A DNA stretch of 13,052 nt from an uncultured Prevotella sp. Its GTDB lineage: Bacteria > Bacteroidota > Bacteroidia > Bacteroidales > Bacteroidaceae. The translations under genes and the position numbers were made by a program. Position 1 is the stretch's first letter. Every line of letters starts with the position of its first letter. The notes beneath the pieces are model-generated. The model was not told the DNA's origin, searched no databases, and saw nothing but the letters and a program-made list of their open reading frames with translations. The stretch spans positions 1 to 13,052 of the forward strand of contig CALCUV010000230.1 of NCBI GenBank assembly GCA_937906765.1, written 5' to 3'. Positions 1-5,915 of the stretch are shown piece by piece.

Positions 1-2
1 CA

Positions 3-260
3 CTGGGCTATTCCATTCGTCAAATCGCGGCGCCTTATTTGCTGATGGTGGCAACGGTGGATACGTTGGTTTGGATTTTTGCCGTCTTTTTGGTGAGTCT
101 GTGCTATCCTTACTTGTTTAACTTTATCTCCATCATCTCTCCGGGAGTGGCGCTCGCATCTCTTCTTCCCTTATGGGGCATTGCATTAGGATTCTCCTTA
201 ATCTTTACGCTTCTGCATCGATGGGTGATAATGCGACAACTGCGTAAGATTTGCAAATAA
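3..260 (+). CDS. C-terminal end of a probable FtsX-like ABC transporter permease (partial, starts before the window)
   Basis: The frame is open from the left edge and ends at TAA 258-260, giving about 85 residues with no start codon of its own. It begins with LGYSIRQIAAPYLLM, which resembles the cytoplasmic 'LG.S.RQI' segment ahead of the last transmembrane helices in FtsX/MacB-type permeases. Two hydrophobic segments follow (roughly LLMVATVDTLVWIFAVFLVS and LASLLPLWGIALGFSLIF), then a basic tail, HRWVIMRQLRKICK, likely cytoplasmic. That layout fits the C-terminus of an inner-membrane ABC permease for lipoprotein or efflux traffic. The family call is inferred from a short fragment and could be wrong; a membrane protein C-terminus is the safe statement. 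The gene converges on cutC, and the terminator at 366-405 probably serves both. Confidence 0.45.
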   Translation: MGYSIRQIAAPYLLMVATVDTLVWIFAVFLVSLCYPYLFNFISIISPGVALASLLPLWGIALGFSLIFTLLHRWVIMRQLRKICK

Positions 261-283
261 ATCGGGCATTTATAAAGCGTTAA

Positions 284-367
284 AATTAAGTCTTAAATCC
301 TGCGTCGTAAGTCTTACTAAATTTTTCGAAACTCTCAAATAGTTTCTCCTAAAATAGGATTGCAAAA
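284..367 (+). repeat. Array A: degenerate 21-nt repeats in the spacer between the permease and cutC
   Basis: The 9-mer TAAGTCTTA occurs at 287-295 and again at 308-316, exactly 21 nt apart. A related unit begins at 329 (AAACTCTCA) and a weaker one at 350. Positions 321-345 match the reverse complement of array C (12574-12598) at 23 of 25 bases, so A is in the opposite orientation to C. The array lies directly after the permease gene and runs into the terminator hairpin. Function is unknown. Confidence 0.6.
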
Positions 368-405
368 AAGTGGAGCGCACTCAATGATGAGTGTGCTCCA
401 CTTTT
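366..405. terminator. Bidirectional hairpin terminator between the convergent permease and cutC genes
   Basis: A 17-bp stem pairs 366-382 (AAAAGTGGAGCGCACTC) with 389-405 around the loop AATGAT; the only non-Watson-Crick position is a G/T. The arms begin in A and end in T, so each strand has a run of U after the hairpin. It sits between two converging genes, as expected for a shared intrinsic terminator. Confidence 0.85.
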
Positions 406-430
406 ATCTGTTTATAAGGGGACAAAGGGA

Positions 431-1180
431 TTACGCAATGCCGAATTGCGCTAATTGGCGGACAATGGCGCTCACTTCTGAGGCGTCCGTTTCAGAGCGG
501 GAGAATTCGTCTTGGTCGGGGTTGCCCATCTTGACGCTTTCAGGTTGGTAAGTCATGGCGCTGGGAAACGAACGGCGCGCTGAGGCATGCACTTCTTTGG
601 CGCCACATCCGCGAATAATTTCCGCCACATTACTGCTCTTTACGCCACATCCAGGCATAATGCTGATGCCCGTTTGCATAGCGGTGAGTGTTTGAAGCAG
701 GGGGAGTCCCTGAAGGGCAGTGGGCGCCTGCCCAGAGGTTAAGAGGCGATGACAACCGAGTTCGCGCAGTTCCTGAATGGCGCGTAGGGGGTCTTTACAC
801 ATATCAAAGGCGCGGTGGAAGGTAATTGCCATTCCTGAAGCGGCATCCGCGAGTTGGCGACACACTTCCATGTCTATCAATCCGTCAGCCCGGAGCGCGC
901 CAATCACAACGCCGTCAGCGCCATAAAGTCTTGCTTGCTCGATGTCGTGAGTCATGGTGGCCACTTCTGCTTTGTCGTAAAGGAAATCGCCTCCGCGGGG
1001 GCGTATCAATACGTGCATTTTCAATCCTTCAACTTGGCGCACCGCCTGCATGAGTCCTGCCGAGGGCGTGATGCCGCCTATTTCAAGCGCTGCGCAAAGT
1101 TCTACGCGCGCTGCGCCACCCTGCTTAGCGGATAAGGCACTTTGCACGCTGCCTACGCATACTTCTAATATGGGAGTCAT
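431..1180 (-). CDS. cutC: CutC family protein (copper homeostasis protein CutC)
   Basis: The 249-residue protein matches the usual length of the CutC family, TIM-barrel proteins of the cytoplasm historically linked to copper tolerance; the biochemical activity is still unclear. Visible family motifs are EVCVGS near the N-terminus (5-12), ARVELCA (24-30), HVLIRPRGGDF (56-66), AITFHRAFD (118-126), RLLTSGQAPTALQG (145-158), MPGCGV (175-180) and EVHASA (196-201). The ATG at 1180 gives the normal CutC N-terminus. The C-terminal stretch around 205-230 is the usual variable region. The start codon is preceded within 3 nt by a CCTCATAACC-type sequence that could pair with a copy after the fucosidase stop codon (see findings). 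It is downstream of the fucosidase gene on the same strand, 138 nt away, and could be co-transcribed. I saw no canonical -7 box in that spacer. Confidence 0.95.
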   Translation of the reverse strand: MTPILEVCVGSVQSALSAKQGGAARVELCAALEIGGITPSAGLMQAVRQVEGLKMHVLIRPRGGDFLYDKAEVATMTHDIEQARLYGADGVVIGALRADGLIDMEVCRQLADAASGMAITFHRAFDMCKDPLRAIQELRELGCHRLLTSGQAPTALQGLPLLQTLTAMQTGISIMPGCGVKSSNVAEIIRGCGAKEVHASARRSFPSAMTYQPESVKMGNPDQDEFSRSETDASEVSAIVRQLAQFGIA

Positions 1181-1183
1181 TTG

Positions 1184-1306
1184 TTGAGGTTATGAGGTGA
1201 AGAAGTTTTGAGTTTCTTAGGATAGAGGAGTGAGGTTATGAGGTGTTAAGAAATTTTAGCGTCTTAAATAACGTGCCGAATGGTTCTTAAAACCTCATAA
1301 CCTCAA
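1184..1306. repeat. Inverted AGGTTATGAGGT repeats in the cutC/fucosidase spacer
   Basis: TTGAGGTTATGAGGT at 1184-1198 is the exact 15-nt inverse of ACCTCATAACCTCAA at 1292-1306. A third copy, TGAGGTTATGAGGT, lies at 1231-1244. In a minus-strand transcript the copy beside the fucosidase stop could pair either with the middle copy or with the copy touching the cutC start codon, so two mutually exclusive stems are possible. The same layout is seen at 7013-7107. Function is unknown; a transcript-stabilising or terminating hairpin is the simplest reading. Confidence 0.6.
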
Positions 1307-1318
1307 AACCTTACAACC

Positions 1319-2680
1319 TTATTTTGTAATTATTTCCACAATAAAGTCAACCCCTGTGGGCACTTCGTCAAAGGTGAGTGTGACGAAGCCTTGCTTGTTC
1401 TGCTTGAACTTAACGGGAGTTTTGCCTTCGTAAGTAAAGGCTTTCTTTACCTTGCAAGTAAGGGGCAGGGTGAGTTGCTTTTCCTTCAGGTTAAAAATAT
1501 GAATGAAGAGTCGGTCGCCCTTGCGGGTAGTTACGCCCCAATCTTGCGTGGGAATGTCGCCAGCAGTTGTGCCGTAAACTGTTTCTCCATTTGCGCGAAG
1601 CCATTCGCCCATGCCCTTTAGGCGTTCCAATGCGGCGGCGGGGAGTTCTCCGTTTGCCTGAGGCCCAATGTTCATGAGCAGATTCGCACCTTTTCCTGCG
1701 GCACCTACAAGGTATTGAATCAAGGTCTCAACGCTTTTGTAGTTTTGGTCAATTACTTTATATCCCCACATACCGTTCATCGTCTGACAGGTTTCTAAGG
1801 GCAAGCGACTCACTGCTTGTCCGGACAGACCCGCTTTGTTTTCTCCGGGAAGGTCACGTTCGAAGATTTGGATGTCTTCTCCAGGTACGGGAGTGGAATG
1901 GTGATTGTTGCCCACGAGACATGCGGGTTGCAACTTGTGGATGAGGGCATATTGTTCCTCAAGTTCCCAGTTGAAGGGTACAGAGTCTTCATCGTGGTCC
2001 CAAACTCCGTCAAACCAAATGGCGCCGATTTCTCCGTAATTGGTGAGGAGTTCGGTGAGTTGGTTATTCATGAATTTGTAATACGCCTTCCAATCCACCT
2101 TCTTGGGGTCGCGTCCCGTGCCCTTACCCGTACGACCGCCGGGATATTCATCACGCGTCCAGTCAAGATGGGAATAGTAGAGATGGAGTTTGATTCCCTG
2201 TGCATGACATTCGTCAGCAAGTTCCTTCAGAACGTCACGCTTAAAAGGCGTAGCGTCCACGATGTTGTAGTCGCTCTCATTCGTGTCCCACATAGAGAAA
2301 CCATCGTAGTCCGAATAGGCTGTATTCCACATCGAGAAGCCGTCGTGGTGGCGCGAGGTGAAGCAGATATACTTTGCGCCAGCGTCCTTAATGGCACTCA
2401 CCCACGCTTTAGCGTCAAAGTTTGCGGGATAAAAACCTGAGGCTGCCTTGGCATATTCATCGTGATGGATGTTCGCGTTATGCATATACCATTCCCCTTG
2501 TGCGAACATGCTGTAAATCCCCCAGTGAAGGAAGATACCGAATCGGTTGTCGGCAAATTCTTGTCGCGCTTGAAGGTTTTCGGGAGTAGGTTGATAGGTG
2601 GCCTCTTGGGCAAAACTTGAAGTAAAAGTAGCAGTGGCCAAAAGCGAAGTGCAGGCCAATTTATGAATCCAGGAAGTCAT
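1319..2680 (-). CDS. Secreted GH29 alpha-L-fucosidase with a 13-residue internal tandem duplication
   Basis: The 453-residue protein is a glycoside hydrolase family 29 enzyme, which removes L-fucose from host or dietary glycans with retention of configuration. Residues 1-24 form a signal peptide (hydrophobic core, then SFA before QEA), so it acts in the periplasm or outside. Family motifs include GIFLHWGIYSM (48-58), FTSRHHDGFSMW (107-118), ATPFKRDVLKELADECH (143-159), HLYYSHLDW (166-174) and IWFDGVW (221-227), whose Asp224 is the expected nucleophile. ETCQTMNGMWGYK (296-308) follows. The acid/base is not certain; Glu274 or Glu280 in the FERDLPGENK region are candidates. After residue 370 comes a small beta-sandwich-like domain. 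Unusual: residues 113-125 and 126-138 are tandem copies (DGFSMWNTAYSDY, DGFSMWDTNESDY), next to the catalytic pocket. No SusC/SusD genes are nearby, so this is not an evident polysaccharide utilization locus. Confidence 0.95.
   Translation of the reverse strand: MTSWIHKLACTSLLATATFTSSFAQEATYQPTPENLQARQEFADNRFGIFLHWGIYSMFAQGEWYMHNANIHHDEYAKAASGFYPANFDAKAWVSAIKDAGAKYICFTSRHHDGFSMWNTAYSDYDGFSMWDTNESDYNIVDATPFKRDVLKELADECHAQGIKLHLYYSHLDWTRDEYPGGRTGKGTGRDPKKVDWKAYYKFMNNQLTELLTNYGEIGAIWFDGVWDHDEDSVPFNWELEEQYALIHKLQPACLVGNNHHSTPVPGEDIQIFERDLPGENKAGLSGQAVSRLPLETCQTMNGMWGYKVIDQNYKSVETLIQYLVGAAGKGANLLMNIGPQANGELPAAALERLKGMGEWLRANGETVYGTTAGDIPTQDWGVTTRKGDRLFIHIFNLKEKQLTLPLTCKVKKAFTYEGKTPVKFKQNKQGFVTLTFDEVPTGVDFIVEIITK
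2268..2345 (-). repeat. 39-nt tandem duplication inside the fucosidase gene
   Basis: Positions 2268-2306 and 2307-2345 are two adjacent 39-nt copies, identical at 25 of 39 bases and encoding 13-residue units identical at 10 of 13 positions. They keep the reading frame. The DNA divergence, much of it at third codon positions, points to an old, retained duplication rather than an assembly error. Confidence 0.85.
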
Positions 2681-2765
2681 GAAAATAAGATTTAAAGAAT
2701 TGGAATTATGAGAGACTTTGGGCGTGGAGTTTGAGAGTTAAAAATCAGAAAGAGTGATGCAAGGT

Positions 2766-2787
2766 GTGACGTCATACGTTGCGTCAC
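2766..2787. terminator. Possible weak hairpin terminator after the transglutaminase gene
   Basis: GTGACG and CGTCAC form a 6-bp stem around a 10-nt loop, about 45 nt downstream of the minus-strand stop codon at 2832. A T-rich stretch (TCTTTCTGATTTTT) follows on the minus strand after about 10 nt. On the plus strand an alternative pairing of GTGATGCAA with TTGCGTCAC is possible. Spacing from stem to T run is longer than ideal, so this is a weak call. Confidence 0.3.
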
Positions 2788-2831
2788 TCCCTCATGACTT
2801 TAAAACCTCACCATCTTACCGCCATACCTGC

Positions 2832-5477
2832 CTATTTCAACTTGTTAATCACGTTGTTGAGTTGTTCGCCAAGTCCTATGGAATAACCTTGTGAAATGAA
2901 TACGATTCTGTTGAACGTATCCGCCACAATGATGACGGGGCGAGTCGAGTTGGTCAACTTCATATTGGTGTAAACCTCGTTGAAATTCGTTTGGTTGATG
3001 TCCGTTCCCCAAACAATCGTGTTGGGAAGGTTTGTGAAGTCTCCCTTTTGGAAACGCTCGGCTTCGGAAGCGTCAGCAAAGAGCAACACCATCTTTTGTC
3101 CCCACTTTTCAAAGGCATCTTTGTAAGGCGCAATGTCTCGGAGGAAGTGGTTAGTGGGTTCGCTGTTTGGCGCAATGAGAGCAAGGACGTAATAACCGCG
3201 ACCTGTTGCCGAAAGAATCGAACGCTGGGTTTGCGATTCAAGGTCGAAGAACAAGTTTTCGGAGTTAAAACTACCGATAACTTGGAGTTCTTCTTCATTA
3301 TAACGCTGAATGAGTTCGGTCTTTGTCTTACCGTTTTCAGGCACACTCACGAAATTCAAATGCGCCAACACACTGCCGTCCGCCATTCTCGTGCCGCTCA
3401 CCATGAGATAGTCGCCCGCATCAATGCTTAACCCCTTTTTGAGCAAGGATGCCCAAGTCTCGTTATAATCATAGTTTTGAAGGACAAGACGACCGTCTTC
3501 AATTTTTGAAATGCTGAAGTGCGTTTCATACTTTGGGTTATCCAAGTAGGGGGTAGGGGTGTACGTCGCCTGAAGTATACCCTTGGGCGCATTCTTTACC
3601 TCATCGCTCGTCTCACTATCCAGTTGCGCGTCTTGCCATTCCGTTCCTTGCCAATATTGTGTCTTTCCCGTCACGGCATCAATGCGAGAGGGGATTCCCA
3701 TACTGCGAGAAGTGGCAACAAAAAAGATGTCGCGCGAATGCTTATCCGTTTGTCGCACGTTCCAAACGCCTTCGGGAGACATGCAAAGCGCTTGCGGATT
3801 CCACACATTATCTATATGGATGTTGTCTTTGCACCATGCGGCCCAGAGAGAGGGTTGCGCCTTGTAGGTGGCTACTGTTGCTGAGTCGAGCAACTCGGTG
3901 AAGAATTGCTTGTAGGGAGTGAGCAACTCGTTGCTGATACGTGGATTCAACACATAGTTTTCCCACAAATCCTGTTGGAGAGTGGCATCGCGCGGTGTGA
4001 ATTTCAAGTGGTCGTGAAGCACATTTAGCGGCACGTCTCTGCGGTCTTTTTGTGCGATAATTTGAAGGAGGCGCAAGGCTAAGTTGCGTTCTTCGGCAGG
4101 AGTCTGACCGAGGAAGTCGCGCAATGCTTGATAGTTCCCGCGTGACTCTTTCATGACGGTTTGCAAGGCGTCATGGTCAAGCGCCCATGCCTCTGCCAAA
4201 GTGGCAACCGTATCAGCGGTAATAAAGGTGGCGATATAGGCATTGCGGATAGAGTCTTCCTGGGCAAAGCGACACTTGTTTTGCTCAATTTGTTCGTCCG
4301 TCTGTTCAGGAACAGTGTTGCGCTCAGCGGGAGGTACGATGTCCATCTCCACCATTGCCGAATAACCAGGACCTTTATCGAGAACCACGTCAATGGTATC
4401 CACCTTGTCCGTCACACGCACCTTTGCGAAACCAAACTTACCCTCTTTGGCTGCCCAGGCAAGCATATCGCCCTTACCGGTAGTGAGAGTGGCAATACCG
4501 TTAGCATCCGACATTTTCTTGGCCGCCGTATAGAATTCCGAATAATTGAAAATCTTAAATTCAACTTCCGTTTCAACGGGTTTGCCCGCCTCATCCGTCA
4601 CACGAACTACGGCAGTAGCGGTAGGAGCATACCCTTCGGTGACATTAATTTCCGTGTAACACGCCGTGCGTCCCACAACTTCCTCCGGACCTGAGTAATT
4701 GCCGAAAACCTTAGTGTGCATCAACATCCCGCGAGAGGCAGGGGCGTTAAACCATCCGAGATCCAACACCGCCTCTGGTTCACAAGCGCCCAAGAATCTC
4801 CATTTGCCGTCCACCCATGCCTCAACCCACGCGTGATTACTATCTGTGTGGGCCCAACGTGGGGTGTAAACCTGGCGGGCTGGGATACCCACGGCGCGCA
4901 GTGCGGCAACGGTAAACGTAGATTCCTCACCACAACGACCGTATGCCGTACGCACAGAGGCGAGAGGCGAACTGGTGCGCTCATCTGAGGGTGTGTAAGT
5001 CACCTTTTCGTGACACCAGTGATTTACTTCAAGAACGGCGTCGTGCATTGAGAGGGTGCACACACGCTCCTTGAGTTCTTCGTAAAACACTCGGCGACTC
5101 TCGTCCATATTTTCATTATTTACACGTACGGGAAGCACAAAATGCAGAAACTCTCGGTCGGGCACACTCTTCCCCCAGGGCATTTCTTCACGCGCTTTCA
5201 GAGCGTAGTCAACGTTCATCAAGTGGAACTCGCCAGAATAGTCCACAATGTCTGGCAAAGGCATGTAGGCATAAAGGAATTCCAAAGCCTGACGTTGCGT
5301 AATGTTAAGCGAGGGCGTGAATACGGAAAAATATGTGCTATCTGAAATGGCAGCACGGCGCTCCGTGAAATCCTTGCTTGCCTGTTCCATTCCCGAAAAT
5401 TCATGATGAATAGGATTGCAACCTGCAAGCAAAAGACTGAAAGCAAGTGCGTAAAAACTATACTTACACTTCTTCAT
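2832..5477 (-). CDS. Transglutaminase-like domain lipoprotein with a second, degenerate transglutaminase-like segment and a thioredoxin-like tail
   Basis: I place the start at the ATG at 5477 (881 residues) because it begins a clean lipoprotein signal, MKKCKYSFYALAFSLLLAGC, with lipid-attachment Cys20; the frame is open for 23 more codons upstream, but these would bury the signal. The protein is probably anchored in the outer or inner membrane facing the periplasm. The transglutaminase/cysteine-protease core is near 165-240, with catalytic Cys182 in GRCGEES, His215 in NHAWVEAWVDGKW and an acidic residue near 233-235 (CEPE). A beta-sandwich-like domain (about 284-367) and a helical region (about 390-560) follow. 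Residues 570-618 resemble the core again but lack the Cys (KHSRDIFFVATSRSMGIPSR, then YWQGTEWQDAQLD). The last 125 residues look like a TlpA/thioredoxin fold without a CXXC pair. Known family members are common in Bacteroidales; the substrate is unknown. A long structured leader precedes the gene. Confidence 0.85.
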   Translation of the reverse strand: MKKCKYSFYALAFSLLLAGCNPIHHEFSGMEQASKDFTERRAAISDSTYFSVFTPSLNITQRQALEFLYAYMPLPDIVDYSGEFHLMNVDYALKAREEMPWGKSVPDREFLHFVLPVRVNNENMDESRRVFYEELKERVCTLSMHDAVLEVNHWCHEKVTYTPSDERTSSPLASVRTAYGRCGEESTFTVAALRAVGIPARQVYTPRWAHTDSNHAWVEAWVDGKWRFLGACEPEAVLDLGWFNAPASRGMLMHTKVFGNYSGPEEVVGRTACYTEINVTEGYAPTATAVVRVTDEAGKPVETEVEFKIFNYSEFYTAAKKMSDANGIATLTTGKGDMLAWAAKEGKFGFAKVRVTDKVDTIDVVLDKGPGYSAMVEMDIVPPAERNTVPEQTDEQIEQNKCRFAQEDSIRNAYIATFITADTVATLAEAWALDHDALQTVMKESRGNYQALRDFLGQTPAEERNLALRLLQIIAQKDRRDVPLNVLHDHLKFTPRDATLQQDLWENYVLNPRISNELLTPYKQFFTELLDSATVATYKAQPSLWAAWCKDNIHIDNVWNPQALCMSPEGVWNVRQTDKHSRDIFFVATSRSMGIPSRIDAVTGKTQYWQGTEWQDAQLDSETSDEVKNAPKGILQATYTPTPYLDNPKYETHFSISKIEDGRLVLQNYDYNETWASLLKKGLSIDAGDYLMVSGTRMADGSVLAHLNFVSVPENGKTKTELIQRYNEEELQVIGSFNSENLFFDLESQTQRSILSATGRGYYVLALIAPNSEPTNHFLRDIAPYKDAFEKWGQKMVLLFADASEAERFQKGDFTNLPNTIVWGTDINQTNFNEVYTNMKLTNSTRPVIIVADTFNRIVFISQGYSIGLGEQLNNVINKLK

Positions 5478-5527
5478 GGAATAACTATTTTTATGTTGTT
5501 TATTACTATGGTACTTTAAGTGAAAAT

Positions 5528-5624
5528 TAAGAGTAACTGAGTCCAAACTAAAAGTAACTTAATTTCAACTAAGAGTAACTTAATTTCAATTAAGAGTGAC
5601 TTAGTTTTTCCTAAAAGGGATATG
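5528..5624 (-). repeat. Array B: four phased 21-nt repeats plus a 14-nt leader, upstream of the transglutaminase gene
   Basis: On the plus strand the cores GAGTAACT, AAGTAACT, GAGTAACT and GAGTGACT start at 5531, 5552, 5573 and 5594, each exactly 21 nt apart. Read on the minus strand, the array opens with CATATCCCTTTTAG (5624-5611), identical to the start of array C, followed by units of the form TAAGTNACTCTTA. A further, less clear unit lies at 5507-5527. The array ends about 50 nt before the start codon at 5477. There are no unique spacers, so it is not a CRISPR. Confidence 0.75.
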
Positions 5625-5640
5625 GTTTTCCGCTTCTTTA

Positions 5641-5730
5641 TTAGGCACGCAACGATATGCCGCTGAGTGCCCAAAATCATACGTCCGACGGGGATTCAGT
5701 CTTTCCGTTTCGTTCTGAGGTCTTGCCTAA
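5641..5730 (-). other. Potentially structured segment in the transglutaminase gene leader
   Basis: On the minus strand, TTAGGCA (5730-5724) can pair with TGCCTAA (5647-5641), a perfect 7-bp closing stem. Alternatively GGCAC (5671-5667) pairs with GTGCC (5648-5644), extended by GCGGC/GTTGC (5663-5659 with 5653-5649) around loop ATATC. Both foldings use the same GTGCCTAA strand and so exclude each other. The inner helix needs G-U pairs available only in the minus-strand RNA. This is inference from pairing by eye. Confidence 0.3.
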
Positions 5731-5732
5731 AA

Positions 5733-5842
5733 AGCAAATTAACGGCAGCCAGCAAAATTGCTACTGCCGTTAACCAACACAAAAACTAAACTAGACTTAA
5801 CTAAACTATTTTGTAAAAAATAGTGGTCGTTATCTCTCGACA
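5733..5842 (-). ncRNA. Candidate small RNA or attenuated leader between aroC and the transglutaminase gene
   Basis: The proposed transcript starts about 7 nt after the TATTTTTG box (5856-5849) and ends at the T run after the hairpin at 5773-5739, giving roughly 110 nt. It has no open frame of useful length. It contains one isolated segment resembling the 21-nt repeat (minus strand TTAAGTCTAGTTTAGTTTTT, 5800-5781). I do not recognise it as any known RNA family. It could instead be the first part of a 365-nt leader of the transglutaminase gene, with the hairpin acting as an attenuator. Confidence 0.3.
5739..5773. terminator. Strong hairpin in the aroC/transglutaminase spacer, terminator-like on the minus strand
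   Basis: TTAACGGCAG (5739-5748) and CTGCCGTTAA (5764-5773) form a perfect 10-bp stem, with an inner AGCAA/TTGCT stem at 5751-5755 and 5758-5762. On the minus strand it is followed by TTTGCTTTTT, as in an intrinsic terminator; the plus-strand side has no T run. It is about 90 nt past the aroC terminator, so it would act on a separate short transcript or on the leader of the next gene. Confidence 0.65.
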
Positions 5843-5848
5843 ACAAGA

Positions 5849-5879
5849 CAAAAATAAAGGGCAGAAAGTTATTAACAAA
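5849..5879 (-). promoter_or_regulatory. Bacteroidetes-type promoter overlapping the aroC terminator
   Basis: On the minus strand TTTG (5879-5876) is followed after 19 nt by TATTTTTG (5856-5849), matching the Bacteroidetes TTTG / TAnnTTTG layout. The -7 box overlaps the T run of the aroC terminator. A transcript would begin near 5842 and give the candidate small RNA, or a leader of about 365 nt to the transglutaminase gene. Confidence 0.5.
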
Positions 5880-5888
5880 CTTTCTGCC
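5860..5888 (-). terminator. Intrinsic terminator of aroC
   Basis: GGCAGAAAGTT (5860-5870) and AACTTTCTGCC (5878-5888) form an 11-bp stem with a 7-nt loop, about 27 nt downstream of the aroC stop codon. On the minus strand the hairpin is followed by CTTTATTTTTG, a U-rich tail. Confidence 0.8.
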
Positions 5889-5915
5889 TTAATATTTTAT
5901 AAAAAATGTCTTCTT

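Noticed and set aside
1817..2440. Open frame of 207 codons on the plus strand opposite the fucosidase gene
   Set aside because: The minus-strand GH29 motifs are intact across the whole interval, and the antisense product resembles nothing known.
1319..5477. Polysaccharide utilization locus around the fucosidase
   Set aside because: No SusC/SusD pair, regulator or further glycoside hydrolase is present; the transglutaminase lipoprotein is not a usual component.
5507..5632. CRISPR array
   Set aside because: Units are short, degenerate and directly adjoining, with no unique spacers between identical repeats, and no cas gene is present.
5641..5730. Known riboswitch upstream of the transglutaminase gene
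   Set aside because: I looked for cobalamin, TPP, SAM and FMN consensus cores and found none; only generic pairing is present, so I list it as unassigned structure.
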